DNA from: an uncultured Paracoccaceae bacterium
GTDB taxonomy: Bacteria; Pseudomonadota; Alphaproteobacteria; Rhodobacterales; Rhodobacteraceae
NCBI GenBank assembly: GCA_947500135.1
Contig: CANMQX010000010.1
Coordinates: forward strand, 1-64,000
Direction: 5' to 3'
DNA length: 64,000 nucleotides
In this document: positions 25,097 to 34,387 of the stretch, one piece after another
Numbering within the stretch: position 1 is the stretch's first letter
How the letters are laid out: the number at the start of each line of letters is the position of its first letter
The notes under the pieces: generated by a model
The model's database searches: none
Told to the model about the DNA's origin: nothing
Seen by the model: the letters and a program-made list of their open reading frames with translations, nothing else
Position numbers and translations under genes: made by a program

Positions 25097-25210
25097 GTGT
25101 TTGAGACAACAACAAACGCCCGCATCCGCGAAGGTTTTGAACGCGCCCATGCAGAACGCGGTGCAGCATTGCGCAATGCTTGGCACTGGCTGAGACATCG
25201 CGGCAAATAA
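25097..25210 (+). CDS. Tiny basic hypothetical protein (37 aa)
   Basis: GTG 25097 starts a 37-codon frame (MFETTTNARIREGFERAHAE at the start, NAWHWLRHRGK at the end). AAAGGA lies 8 bases upstream, and a strong hairpin terminator starts 34 bases after the stop. The amphipathic basic helix with WHW is reminiscent of DUF1127-type small proteins of alphaproteobacteria, but the match is not secure. TTGGGA-17-TATAAA at 25057-25085 could be a promoter, yet it would give a nearly leaderless mRNA. Confidence 0.5.
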   Translation: MFETTTNARIREGFERAHAERGAALRNAWHWLRHRGK

Positions 25211-25244
25211 TTCGCTCCGACTGCCAAACGGTAGCCGAACGAAA

Positions 25245-25273
25245 GAAGGCCACGCCTGATCAGCGTGGCCTTC
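25245..25273. terminator. Bidirectional terminator
   Basis: GAAGGCCACGC pairs perfectly with GCGTGGCCTTC around a seven-base loop (11-bp stem). On the minus strand it is followed by TTTCGTT and serves phaB, whose stop is at 25294. On the plus strand it serves the tiny ORF, with weaker T content. Confidence 0.78.
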
Positions 25274-25293
25274 GTCATTTCATGCAGTGAGGC

Positions 25294-26019
25294 TTAGGCC
25301 AGATACTGACCGCCATTTGCCGACAGGGTCGAACCGGTTACAAAACCCGCATCATCCGAGACGAGGAAGGCCACAGCCCGCGCAATTTCCGACGCTTCGC
25401 CAAGGCGGCCGACAGGGATTTGCGGCAAGATGACTTCGTTCATCACTTTTTCGGGGATCGTGCTCATCATCTCAGTATTGATGTAACCCGGAGCCACAAT
25501 GTTGACGGTGATCCCGGCGCGCGCGCCTTCCTGAGCCAGCGATTTGGTAAAGCCGATATCGCCTGCCTTTGTCGCGGCATAGTTGGCTTGGGCAAACTGC
25601 CCCTTCTGACCGTTGATCGAACTGATCGTGACGATCCGCCCGAACTTGCGTTCACGCATCCCGCCCCAGACATTATGTGTCATGTTGAAGACCCCATTCA
25701 GGTTGGTGTCGATACATTCATGCCATTGCTGCGGCGTCATCTTGTGGAATGGCGCATCACGGGTGATGCCCGCATTGTTGACCAGAATTTCGACCGGGCC
25801 GAGGTCATCCTCGATCTGTTTGACGCCAGCGGCGCAGGCGTCATAGTCGCCCACATTCCATTTATAGGTCTTGATGCCGGTTTCGGCAGTGAAGGCCGCG
25901 GCCTTTTCGTCGTTGCCGGCATAGGTTGCGGCCACTTTGTAGCCTGCATCCTTCAACGCGGTGGAAATGGCTGCGCCGATACCGCGCGAGCCGCCAGTTA
26001 CGAGTGCAACACGGGACAT
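25294..26019 (-). CDS. phaB: Acetoacetyl-CoA reductase
   Basis: A 241-residue short-chain dehydrogenase that makes (R)-3-hydroxybutyryl-CoA with NADPH for polyhydroxybutyrate synthesis. The cofactor loop is GGSRGIGAAI (residues 8-17), and the active site is ISSINGQKGQFAQANYAATK with Tyr-x3-Lys. The C-terminal TGSTLSANGGQYLA is typical of PhaB. It has AAGGAG before ATG 26019 and follows phaA on the same strand. A FabG role is possible but less likely given the neighbour. Confidence 0.92.
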   Translation of the reverse strand: MSRVALVTGGSRGIGAAISTALKDAGYKVAATYAGNDEKAAAFTAETGIKTYKWNVGDYDACAAGVKQIEDDLGPVEILVNNAGITRDAPFHKMTPQQWHECIDTNLNGVFNMTHNVWGGMRERKFGRIVTISSINGQKGQFAQANYAATKAGDIGFTKSLAQEGARAGITVNIVAPGYINTEMMSTIPEKVMNEVILPQIPVGRLGEASEIARAVAFLVSDDAGFVTGSTLSANGGQYLA

Positions 26020-26099
26020 GGGATTCTCCTTCAGGGAATTTCTTTACGTAATCTTATTATCGTTGCGCCGCGATGGACGCAACAATATTACGATGTGAG

Positions 26100-27275
26100 T
26101 TAAGGACGTTCGACGCAGAGCGCAACGCCCATGCCGCCACCAATGCAAAGGGTCGCAAGACCCTTTTTCGCATCCCGCCGCTTCATTTCAAAAAGCAGCG
26201 TGTTCAGAACCCGGCAGCCGGATGCACCAATCGGGTGACCAATTGCGATCGCGCCACCGTTCACGTTGACGATGGCCGGATCCCAACCCATATCCTTGTT
26301 CACGGCACAGGCCTGCGCGGCAAAGGCTTCGTTCGCTTCAACAAGGTCGAGGTCGTCAACGGACCAGCCTGCCTTTTCCAGTGCTTTGCGTGATGCGTAG
26401 ATCGGACCAACCCCCATAACCGATGGGTCAAGGCCAGCGGTGGCGTAAGATGCGATGCGGGCCAGCGGTTCGATCCCGCGTTTTTTCGCGTTGTCCGCAG
26501 ACATCAGGAGGGTCGCGGCGGCCCCGTCATTCAGGCCGGATGCGTTGGCCGCTGTCACCGATCCGTCCTTGGTGAAAGCCGGGCGCAGTTTTTGCATCGC
26601 TTCCATGGTGGCACCGTGCCGGATGTATTCGTCCTGATCCACGACGATGTCGCCCTTGCGGGTTTTTACGGTGAAGGCCGCAATTTCGTCAGCGAATTTG
26701 CCTGCCTTTTGCGCGGCTTCGGCTTTGTTCTGCGATGCGACGGCGAATTCATCCTGCATGTCGCGGCTGATTTGCCATTTTTCGGCAACATTTTCTGCCG
26801 TCTGGCCCATGTGATAGTTGTTGAACGCGTCCCACAGCCCGTCGCGGATCATCGTGTCGATATATTTCATATCGCCCATCTTTTGACCGGCCCGCAATGC
26901 GGCGGCGTGGGGGCTGAGCGTCATGTTTTCCTGACCGCCAGCGGCGATGATGTCGGCGTCACCCAGTTGGATATGCTGCGCGCCCAGTGCGACGGCCCGC
27001 AGGCCGGACCCACAAACCTGGTTGATCCCCCAAGCGGCGGATTCCTGTGGCAGACCTGCGTTGATATGCGCCTGACGCGCCGGGTTCTGGCCCTGCGCTG
27101 CGGTCAGGACCTGGCCCAGAATTGTTTCGCTGACTTCGGATTTGTCCACCCCGGCCCGTTCAACAACGGCTTCCAGAACGGCGGTGCCCAGATCATGGGC
27201 GGGTGTGTTGGCAAATGCGCCACCAAAGCTGCCCACGGCGGTGCGTGCGGCAGATGCGATAACAACGTTGGTCAT
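26100..27275 (-). CDS. phaA: Acetyl-CoA C-acetyltransferase (beta-ketothiolase)
   Basis: A 391-residue biosynthetic thiolase that condenses two acetyl-CoA. Nucleophile C88 lies in [10 protein letters not shown], with GHPIGASG carrying the catalytic His and [13 protein letters not shown] carrying the C-terminal Cys. ATG 27275 follows a purine-rich AAGGGGACC. The frame is open to 27326. It forms the phaA-phaB operon, 80 bases apart. The polymer synthase phaC is not in the window, as is common in Rhodobacteraceae. Confidence 0.94.
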   Translation of the reverse strand: MTNVVIASAARTAVGSFGGAFANTPAHDLGTAVLEAVVERAGVDKSEVSETILGQVLTAAQGQNPARQAHINAGLPQESAAWGINQVCGSGLRAVALGAQHIQLGDADIIAAGGQENMTLSPHAAALRAGQKMGDMKYIDTMIRDGLWDAFNNYHMGQTAENVAEKWQISRDMQDEFAVASQNKAEAAQKAGKFADEIAAFTVKTRKGDIVVDQDEYIRHGATMEAMQKLRPAFTKDGSVTAANASGLNDGAAATLLMSADNAKKRGIEPLARIASYATAGLDPSVMGVGPIYASRKALEKAGWSVDDLDLVEANEAFAAQACAVNKDMGWDPAIVNVNGGAIAIGHPIGASGCRVLNTLLFEMKRRDAKKGLATLCIGGGMGVALCVERP

Positions 27276-27427
27276 GAATTCGGTCCCCTTCAGGTTATTT
27301 CCTTGGCAGGACGAGGCCAGATGCACATAGCCAGTGCGAGTCGGTCCCCACTGCCGCTCGCTTTCGTGTGTATTGTGTAGATCACCCTAGGGCAACGCGA
27401 TTCCCTTATGCGTGTGGCGCATGGCGG

Positions 27428-28270
27428 CTAAAGGGTGAACTTTGGCACCCCATAAAGATACCCTTGCAAACAATCCACGCCGATCTGACGCAGGAACGCG
27501 GCTTCATCTTCGCTTTCCACGCCGTCGGCGATGGCGAACATTTCGAACTGGTGGGCAACGGTGATCAGCGCCTCTGTCAGCACCTGATTATCGGGATCGT
27601 TCTGGATACCCTTGATGAAGCTTTTGTCGATCTTGACCAGATCGAAAAAGAAATCCTTGAGGTAGCGAAAGGCCGTCATCCCCGCCCCGAACCCATCGAG
27701 CGCGAACGCCACCCCCTTGGGCTGCATTTCGGCCATAAACCGAATGACGTTTTCATGCAGCATCATGGCCGAGGTTTCGCTGATTTCAAAAATCAGCCGG
27801 TCGCCCAGATTATCCCTGTCCCGCAGCCCGTCATCAAGAATCCGTCGCCATTCCCCATCGCCGATGGATCGTGCCGACAGGTTGACCGATAGCCGGATTT
27901 GCGGGTTTTGCTTCAGCGTGTTCAGCGCCAGCGCCAATGTGATACAATCGATCTGCCGCCCGAATCCCGTTTCTTCGACAAGGGGCATGAAATGGGCTGC
28001 CGGAATGATCCTCCCTGCATCATCCATCAGCCGCACCAACCCTTCATAAAAGGCGGTGCGCGGTTCAACATCAGCTGTAACGATGGGATGAAAGGCAAGC
28101 CGCGCCCGCTGCGCATCCAGCGCATCCCCAACAAGGTTCATTACATCGGCATCCCGGCTGGCCATTGCATAATGCAACGGATCGAGAAGCGCCTTTTCGT
28201 CGGTTTCAGCGCGGGTAAGCGTAGCGTTTTGCATGTCCGGGCTCCATACTGCCTGCATAACATGGCCCAT
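27428..28270 (-). CDS. EAL-domain protein, probably degenerate
   Basis: A 280-residue protein with a c-di-GMP phosphodiesterase-type EAL domain from about residue 55. Several active-site residues are present: E76 (YEGL), N130 (SVNLS), E162 (FEISE), K213 (KIDKSF), Q269 (LQGYLYG). The DDFGTG loop has become LDGFGAG (second Asp replaced by Gly193), and the AEGVE motif has become ADGVE (Glu to Asp249). Loss of a metal ligand suggests little or no phosphodiesterase activity. The N-terminal 55 residues are unclassified. AGGAGG precedes ATG 28270. Confidence 0.85.
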   Translation of the reverse strand: MGHVMQAVWSPDMQNATLTRAETDEKALLDPLHYAMASRDADVMNLVGDALDAQRARLAFHPIVTADVEPRTAFYEGLVRLMDDAGRIIPAAHFMPLVEETGFGRQIDCITLALALNTLKQNPQIRLSVNLSARSIGDGEWRRILDDGLRDRDNLGDRLIFEISETSAMMLHENVIRFMAEMQPKGVAFALDGFGAGMTAFRYLKDFFFDLVKIDKSFIKGIQNDPDNQVLTEALITVAHQFEMFAIADGVESEDEAAFLRQIGVDCLQGYLYGVPKFTL

Positions 28271-28303
28271 GGCCTCCTAAGAACTGATTAAGGAACCTGA
28301 CTG

Positions 28304-28903
28304 ATGCAACGCTGTGGCTGGGCCGGGGTGGAACCGATTTATGTGGCCTATCATGACACCGAATGGGGGGTACCCGAATATGACAGCCGCGCCTTGTGGG
28401 AAAAGCTGATCCTTGATGGGTTTCAGGCGGGCCTATCCTGGATCACGATCCTGAAGAAGCGCGACAACTTTCGCGCCGCCTTTGCCGCGTTTGATCCGCG
28501 CGAGATTGCCACATGGGGCGACGCAGAGGTGGATCGTTTGCTAACTGATCCCGGCATCATCCGCCATCGCGGCAAGATCGCCGCCACGATCAGCAATGCC
28601 CGCGCCTGGTGCGCCATTGAAGAGGCGCAAGGCTTTGACCAGTTTCTGTGGCGCTATGTCGATGGGGCGCCGCTGCGCACGACCCTTTCCGACCGGACGG
28701 CGATGCCAACCCAGTCGGATTTGTCCGTTCAAATATCAAAAGACCTCAAGAAAGCCGGTTTTAAGTTTTGCGGCCCGACCATTGTTTACGCCTTCATGGA
28801 GGCAACGGGCCTGATCAACAATCACCTGACAACATGCTTCCGGCATCAGCCCTGCGCGGAACTTGCGCAGGCACCAGAGAAAGTTCTACATAGTGATACC
28901 TGA
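28304..28903 (+). CDS. tag: DNA-3-methyladenine glycosylase I
   Basis: A 199-residue base-excision enzyme that removes 3-methyladenine. The zinc snap is visible: C4 and H17 at the N-terminus (MQRCGWAG, YHDTEWG) and LINNHLTTCFRH at the C-terminus. The conserved FQAGLSWITILKKR motif (about residues 40-53) and FKFCGPT are present. Divergent from the EAL gene with a 33-base gap. Confidence 0.93.
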   Translation: MQRCGWAGVEPIYVAYHDTEWGVPEYDSRALWEKLILDGFQAGLSWITILKKRDNFRAAFAAFDPREIATWGDAEVDRLLTDPGIIRHRGKIAATISNARAWCAIEEAQGFDQFLWRYVDGAPLRTTLSDRTAMPTQSDLSVQISKDLKKAGFKFCGPTIVYAFMEATGLINNHLTTCFRHQPCAELAQAPEKVLHSDT

Positions 28904-28920
28904 ACAGGCCCCAACCCCAA

Positions 28921-30012
28921 CTATTTGTTGACGATGAAATCGCCAACCAGCGTCCGGTTTTCTGTGACTTCTTCTGCCGCGATGCCGGTGGATGGTGGCC
29001 CTTCGGCGCGGGAGAATGTTTCGTCATAATTGGCTTCAAACGTGCCGCCGACGCCCTCGGCGTTATAGCCAAAGAACGTGCCTTCCGACGCCTGACTGTT
29101 CATCACCACCTCGGATGGCAGGATCTCACCTTGTGGACCGATTCCGCCGTTTACAACCTCTCTTGGGTTACTGCTGGCTGTTGTTTCGACGACGATGTCA
29201 CCGGTAAAGCCTGACCCGCTGACCGAAGCGTCCTGAAGCCTGACCGTCAGGTCGTGTGTGACCGAACTTGATCCTGCCTGACGATCATCTGTGGACTGAT
29301 AAGACCCATTAAACAACGTACCGGTCACATCGCCCGTGCCAAAATCAACATTGATGTTCACGGCTTCCCCATCAGCTTCAACAATTCTTTCGATCCGGCT
29401 AAAGCTACCGTCGCCTTGTTCGATCCAGTCAGTGGATGTGACCAATATGCGCGACCCAAAGCCAGAGCTGTAATTTGTCGTGCCAGTTAGCCGGTTCTGT
29501 GGTGTCACGAACCCGAATGTGCCTTCGGCCGCGGGCAGGTTGGGGTTGGGGATGAAATCATTGCCGATTGCGATACCGCGCACCGCCTTTGACACCCGAT
29601 CGATGCGCAGGTCCTGCAAGGGGCTGCCGTCGGTATTGGGCGCGCCGCTGGACCAGTTTTCCTGACTGAGCGCATTCCTGTAGTTGAATTCAGTGGAACG
29701 GCCTGCATAGGTCAGGATGGCTTTGTCGGAGGTGATGTATTCGATGGTTGCCGTCACGCGCTTGGGGGCTGCTCCATTGCCTGCCGCGCCAACCACCAGT
29801 GAGATTGGGAAAGACTTGCCAACAAAACTGTCGCGCGTAACCGGCTGGTCGTCTGCATAGACCAGATCGGGGTTTGGGGTGATGTCAGGATCGGGTGGTG
29901 TTACATCTGGTGTTCCTCCCCCGCTGCCACCGCTGCCGCCCCCGCCGCCACAAGCAGCAAGCGAGACAAGAAGAGAAAGGATGATGGAAGGTCGCGTGAA
30001 TGGCGCTGACAT
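28921..30012 (-). CDS. TbpB-like surface lipoprotein
   Basis: A 363-residue lipoprotein: signal peptide with lipobox LAAC, followed by a Gly/Ser linker and Pro/Asp-rich stretch, as in surface-exposed lipoproteins. The mature part is beta-rich, and near the C-terminus EGTFFGYNAEGVGGTFEANY matches the beta-barrel signature of transferrin-binding protein B and HpuA domains. ATG 30012 follows GAGGAC; the longer open frame to 30279 lacks support. The family binds host or environmental metal proteins; here no TonB receptor is adjacent, so the ligand is unknown. Confidence 0.75.
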   Translation of the reverse strand: MSAPFTRPSIILSLLVSLAACGGGGGSGGSGGGTPDVTPPDPDITPNPDLVYADDQPVTRDSFVGKSFPISLVVGAAGNGAAPKRVTATIEYITSDKAILTYAGRSTEFNYRNALSQENWSSGAPNTDGSPLQDLRIDRVSKAVRGIAIGNDFIPNPNLPAAEGTFGFVTPQNRLTGTTNYSSGFGSRILVTSTDWIEQGDGSFSRIERIVEADGEAVNINVDFGTGDVTGTLFNGSYQSTDDRQAGSSSVTHDLTVRLQDASVSGSGFTGDIVVETTASSNPREVVNGGIGPQGEILPSEVVMNSQASEGTFFGYNAEGVGGTFEANYDETFSRAEGPPSTGIAAEEVTENRTLVGDFIVNK

Positions 30013-30292
30013 GTTGTCCTCATTTAGATTTTTTGGGGAAACACTTGAAAACCGGCGAAGCCAAACTGTGTATGCTATCGCGTATGGTCCATTCCGGGCG
30101 CATTGCAACGCAGGTATTTTTGTGTAGGGCGCGGTTGTTTCCAATGCCACCGTGGAAAGGTTACCCTGCTGTTTTCGTTGCGTAATTCGCAACAAACATG
30201 GCGGCTTTCCGCCTAATGTTGTTTTGCAAAAAGGTGCTGTGTCACGCGCGAGGTCGCTTGCCGCAAAGGGCAGAGTCAAGCTGCACGTTTGA

Positions 30293-31636
30293 TCAGACCA
30301 TAGTGTCGGCAGTTTGGCCCGCAGGGCGTTCTTCTCTCAGCACATGTTCCAGCAGCGCGTCCCGTTTACTGGCCTGCATGATGATGTCATTCAGGCTGAT
30401 CTTGCCATCTGCAACGTCCTGCTCCACCTGATAATAAGCAAAAGTCAGGTAGTTCATGAATGCATCGCGATCACTGGCCGAAAACCATGATCGGTCCGGC
30501 GTGGCCAGCGCATCACGCAAAGCCTCGCCCGTCGGCAGATGTTCGGCCAGCCCACCGAAATCCCAGAATGCCTGTCCCAATGTCATCACCGGTTTGTCAA
30601 AGTAAAACGACTGGATACCGACAGAGGAATTGAGCGTCATAACGCTTTGCGCGTGTTTGACCTGCAAGAACGTGTCGGTCTTGTTGTCCAGTTTCAGTTT
30701 CTTGCTGGCGTTCTGTGCAATGATATCCTGAAACGTCACCTGACTGGACGGATGTTCCTTGATCCGCAGATGCCAGCCACGGGGCAGCGATTGGGCTGCA
30801 TCGCAGAGCTCTTGAACATAGGTTTTCATGGACTTGAACCGCCCGCCAAAGCTGACGACTTGGCTGTCGGTGGGCACCTGTAGCGGGCAAAAGATATACT
30901 TCCCCTCGCCACTGATATCCCGTTGTTCCTGCGCGGTGTAGGGATGCACCGTCTGGCGCGCGACGAGTTGCGTGGACAGATCACGCCATGCCTGTGCATC
31001 AATGCCGGACATCCCCTGCCAGGCCCGGTAGAAATCCATCCGCCGTGGCAAAGAGTTTTCGAAATTCACCCCCGCCAGATCGCAGGTGATCCGACCGGGG
31101 ATTGGCGATTCTTCCATATATAAATGTGTGAGCCCAAGGTCCTGCGCCACATCCATGAAAAGCCGCCGATGCCCCCGCACCCCATTCCAGCAGATGCAGA
31201 CCTCTGGCATGGTCCGCATCATCAGGGCCGCAATATACCATGCCTGCCCCCGATAGATGACCCGTTTGACCGATCGCTTTGCCCGGTTCGGATAGGGTGC
31301 GACCAGTTCATCGATCACCCGTCTCGTCCGTTCCTTGGATTGGAACGCCTTTGGCGGGAATAACCGGATGCCCGTATGTGGCATGTGGATATGGGCATCA
31401 GGCGACCCGGAGATGGCCTGTTGCAACTTGTTGATCCGATCCCGGCTGTGGCCCCGGATCAGGGGCCGATAGCCGTCGGGCAGCGGATCAATCCGCAACA
31501 GCCGCTTTGACGGATGCCCATCGGGAAGCCGCGCAGAACCAAGGAAATGTCGCCCCTCTGGCACGTCCTGCGAGGTGGCTTCGCCGGTTTTGTCCATGGA
31601 CCGGTGGTTGCCCAGATCAGTGATGCGCACATTCAT
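30293..31636 (-). CDS. KpsS/KpsC-like capsular polysaccharide protein
   Basis: A 447-residue protein that resembles the capsule-synthesis (KpsS/KpsC) glycosyltransferase fold. Conserved-looking parts are HIHMPHTGIRLFPPKAF, IFCPLQVPTDSQV, the KEHPSS loop and MTLNSSVGIQSFYFDKPVMTLGQA toward the C-terminus. Such enzymes add Kdo or related sugars to a lipid anchor. ATG 31636 (MNVRITDL) has a purine-rich SD; the frame is open to 31669. It stands alone, without kpsMTED neighbours, so the glycan is unknown. Confidence 0.72.
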   Translation of the reverse strand: MNVRITDLGNHRSMDKTGEATSQDVPEGRHFLGSARLPDGHPSKRLLRIDPLPDGYRPLIRGHSRDRINKLQQAISGSPDAHIHMPHTGIRLFPPKAFQSKERTRRVIDELVAPYPNRAKRSVKRVIYRGQAWYIAALMMRTMPEVCICWNGVRGHRRLFMDVAQDLGLTHLYMEESPIPGRITCDLAGVNFENSLPRRMDFYRAWQGMSGIDAQAWRDLSTQLVARQTVHPYTAQEQRDISGEGKYIFCPLQVPTDSQVVSFGGRFKSMKTYVQELCDAAQSLPRGWHLRIKEHPSSQVTFQDIIAQNASKKLKLDNKTDTFLQVKHAQSVMTLNSSVGIQSFYFDKPVMTLGQAFWDFGGLAEHLPTGEALRDALATPDRSWFSASDRDAFMNYLTFAYYQVEQDVADGKISLNDIIMQASKRDALLEHVLREERPAGQTADTMV

Positions 31637-31840
31637 TGCCCTTGCTCCTGCTTTGGCGGGTTGGGGCAAGGCGCAACACGGATACCGATCGCTAACGTCA
31701 TAAAGCCGCCCTTGCTAGGTGATCAGGGCAAGCCCCGAATGATCACTCTAGGCTAGGCAGCGAACCCAACGGTTTCGCGACGTTTGCGTGAAGGTTTTGT
31801 TATAGTGGACAGGGCTTTATGACAGCCGGGCGACAATGCC

Positions 31841-32281
31841 CTACCAGCGGTCCAGCGCTTCTTCGTCGGCGTCTTTGGCAGCCACCCAATCGGCCCCCTG
31901 ATCGGTGATTTCCTTTTTCCAGAACGGCGCCCTAGATTTGAGGTAATCCATCAGGAAATCAGCCGCCTCAAACGCGGCGGCCCGGTGGGCAGCGGCGGTT
32001 GCGACCATCATGATCGGCGCGCCGGGTTTCAGCGCCCCATGCCGGTGGATGACCAGGCAATCAGCAAGCGACCAGCGATCCACCGCCTCTTGCGCGATCT
32101 TGGTAATCGCCGATTGTGTCATGCTTGGGTAATGTTCGATCAGCATTTCCTGCAGGTTGCCGTCAGTGTCGCGCACCACGCCGGTAAAGCTGACCACAGC
32201 GCCGATATCGGTGCGGTTTTGGGCGAAGCCATTTAGTTCGACCCCTGCATCAAACGGTTCTGATTGGACCCTGATCTGCAT
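31841..32281 (-). CDS. moaE: Molybdopterin synthase catalytic subunit
   Basis: A 146-residue MoaE, which with thiocarboxylated MoaD inserts the dithiolene sulfurs into precursor Z. The catalytic region VVSFTGVVRD and the MoaD-contacting LIHRHGALKPGAP and SRAPFWKKE with its active lysines are present. Its ATG overlaps the moaD stop by one base. Part of pgsA-moaD-moaE. Confidence 0.94.
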   Translation of the reverse strand: MQIRVQSEPFDAGVELNGFAQNRTDIGAVVSFTGVVRDTDGNLQEMLIEHYPSMTQSAITKIAQEAVDRWSLADCLVIHRHGALKPGAPIMMVATAAAHRAAAFEAADFLMDYLKSRAPFWKKEITDQGADWVAAKDADEEALDRW

Positions 32282-32526
32282 CAGCCACCTGTCATCGGCG
32301 GAAAGAACGCGACCTCTTGCACTCCTGCCAGGGGTGCGTCGAAATCCGAGAGTTCCTGATCAAGCGCGACCCGCAGTGCCGATGTATCGGCAAAGGCGGC
32401 GGCATAGCGGTCTTCGCGCGCGGTCAATTCGGCGATCAGGTCATTGACGGTCGCAGCCTCGGTTTCCACCTTTTCTTGCGGTATCCCGATCCGTTCCCTG
32501 ACCCAGGCAAAATACATCACATTCAT
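32281..32526 (-). CDS. moaD: Molybdopterin synthase sulfur carrier subunit
   Basis: An 81-residue ubiquitin-fold protein ending in Gly-Gly (PPMTGG), the residue pair that is adenylated and thiocarboxylated. MNVMYFAWVRERIGIP is the typical N-terminus. The start overlaps the pgsA stop by one base (TGATG) and the stop overlaps moaE the same way. The longer open frame to 32643 lies inside pgsA and is not used. Confidence 0.93.
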   Translation of the reverse strand: MNVMYFAWVRERIGIPQEKVETEAATVNDLIAELTAREDRYAAAFADTSALRVALDQELSDFDAPLAGVQEVAFFPPMTGG

Positions 32527-33191
32527 CAGCCAACATCCCTTAGATATGGTTGTGCCTTGCGGAAATAATCCCACCCGGTGATCAGGGTCAGGATTGCCGC
32601 GATCCATAGCAGGACAATACCGCCCCACCAGCTTGCCTCCCACCCAGTCAATTTCCAGCGCAGACCGACCTCATCCGGGATGGCCCCATCAAGGATGCCC
32701 TGCACCATTTCATCCGTCATGCCGATACTTTGTTCGATGAAATAATGCTCAAAAGCCCCTTTTGCAAAAAGGACGGCAATGGCGACCATCTGCGCAGTGG
32801 TTTTCCATTTGGCCAGATTGGTGACTTTCAGACGGCCTGCGGTTTCACCCAGAAATTCGCGCAGCCCAGATACGAAAACCTCACGAAAGATGATGATCGT
32901 GGCGGGCAAAAGGATCCATGGGTTCATGCCGGAAAAGCCGGTGATGACCAGCAGCGCAATGATGACCATGGCCTTATCGGCAATCGGGTCCATCATCGCC
33001 CCCAGCTTGGTTTCTTGTTTCCATGCACGGGCCAGATATCCGTCAAGAAAATCGGTTATAGCGGCGGCAATGAACAGGACCAAAGCAAACCAATCCGCCC
33101 AAGGCCGGTTGAAATAAAGAAACATGATCACCACACCAGGTGCTGCCAAAAGCCGCAGAATGGTCAGGATATTGGGCAGGTTCAAAATCAT
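32526..33191 (-). CDS. pgsA: CDP-diacylglycerol-glycerol-3-phosphate 3-phosphatidyltransferase
   Basis: A 221-residue membrane enzyme committing CDP-diacylglycerol to phosphatidylglycerol. The CDP-alcohol phosphotransferase motif is complete: FLDGYLARAWKQETKLGAMM followed by DPIADK. N-terminal MILNLPNILTILRLL supports ATG 33191 over GTG 33218. Hydrophobic helices span the rest. First gene of the pgsA-moaD-moaE operon, an order common in Rhodobacteraceae. Confidence 0.94.
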   Translation of the reverse strand: MILNLPNILTILRLLAAPGVVIMFLYFNRPWADWFALVLFIAAAITDFLDGYLARAWKQETKLGAMMDPIADKAMVIIALLVITGFSGMNPWILLPATIIIFREVFVSGLREFLGETAGRLKVTNLAKWKTTAQMVAIAVLFAKGAFEHYFIEQSIGMTDEMVQGILDGAIPDEVGLRWKLTGWEASWWGGIVLLWIAAILTLITGWDYFRKAQPYLRDVG

Positions 33192-33307
33192 ACCAATAGT
33201 GGTAGCGCGCAGGCTCACGGGACGCCAGAGGCGAATGATACCATCACAACATACGCATATGTCGGTAGGTCTCGTAGTCTCTTAAGACAGATGCCGCGCC
33301 GAAAACA

Positions 33308-34387
33308 CTATTCTGAAAACACCAGTCGCCCAGCCACCCATGGAAAGACGATGCGTTCCAAGCGGTCCACGACAAGTTGACGATGATCACCAACATAGAC
33401 ATCCAACTGATGTGGAATCCGTTCTTCCCCTAGACGCTGCGAGAATTCCATTGTTCCTGTCGGGATATGCAAAAACTGATCATCCAGACCAACGCCCATT
33501 CCAAGCCCTCGGAGATCACGAAGCGCCCCACGCGCTTGGCGCACTTGCCGAACCGGAAACTCATCAACAAAGGTGTCGAAACCCTCGCGATCAAGAACAA
33601 TCTCCCCTTGAACGATGTCAAATGGGAAGTCTCCATAAATAAGCTCGGCATCCGGATCTGGGCTGAATGCGGTGACGATGCCCAGAATTGCAATTGGGTA
33701 AAAATCTCGTTCCTCCAAGAGGTTCTGAATATCGCCCGTCTCCTTGATTTCAGAAGCCCGCCTCCACGCGTCGTTCCCAAGACTGAGGTCTTGTTTGGGC
33801 GTTAAGCAGCATGGACTAAGAGCCCAAACAACCGAAAAGACCCCCGGTCTATTCATTGCCAAGTTGAGCGCGCCATAGCCCCCCATTGAATGGCCTACGA
33901 CGGCACGACTTTCTGGATGGTTAAGCGTTCGCCAATTCTCATCGACGTATTTAACGAGATCACCTGCGATATAGTCTGCCCAGTTTCCACTTACCGGCGA
34001 GTTCCGATAGTAGCCTCCCCCATATTTGTTACCGCCGTTAGGCATTACAACGATCATTTCAGGTAGTTCTCCGTTCGAGATCATTCTATCCAGGATCGTC
34101 GGAACCTCGAAATTCTCAACCCAAACCCCGTAGTCATCGAATATTCCGTGGAGAAGATAGATCACTGGAAAGCGACGATCCGGCTGTTTGCTGTAATTGG
34201 GCGGAAGATAGATTGCAGCGGACTGAACGCTCGGTGTTTTCAGCAAGTTGCCCGCAAGTGACGGTGCAAGCACATCAACTTCAATGATGCGCTCTGCACT
34301 TTCTGTAGCAGACTGTGCCGCCAGGATACTGGGAAACGCCACAAGAACTAAAGTAAGAACAACTTTGCTGAAAAATGACTTCGCCAT
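33308..34387 (-). CDS. Secreted alpha/beta-hydrolase esterase
   Basis: A 359-residue esterase of the esterase D / tributyrin esterase (PF00756-type) group, exported by a signal peptide (AKSFFSKVVLTLVLVAFPS then AAQS). The oxyanion region is YLLHGIFDDYG, the nucleophile is in VVGHSMGGYGALNLA, and the His is near GDHRQLV. ATG 34387 follows GAGGTGG; the frame is open to 34444. Codon use is more AT-rich and uneven than in pgsA and pnp, suggesting acquisition. The substrate is unknown. Confidence 0.82.
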   Translation of the reverse strand: MAKSFFSKVVLTLVLVAFPSILAAQSATESAERIIEVDVLAPSLAGNLLKTPSVQSAAIYLPPNYSKQPDRRFPVIYLLHGIFDDYGVWVENFEVPTILDRMISNGELPEMIVVMPNGGNKYGGGYYRNSPVSGNWADYIAGDLVKYVDENWRTLNHPESRAVVGHSMGGYGALNLAMNRPGVFSVVWALSPCCLTPKQDLSLGNDAWRRASEIKETGDIQNLLEERDFYPIAILGIVTAFSPDPDAELIYGDFPFDIVQGEIVLDREGFDTFVDEFPVRQVRQARGALRDLRGLGMGVGLDDQFLHIPTGTMEFSQRLGEERIPHQLDVYVGDHRQLVVDRLERIVFPWVAGRLVFSE

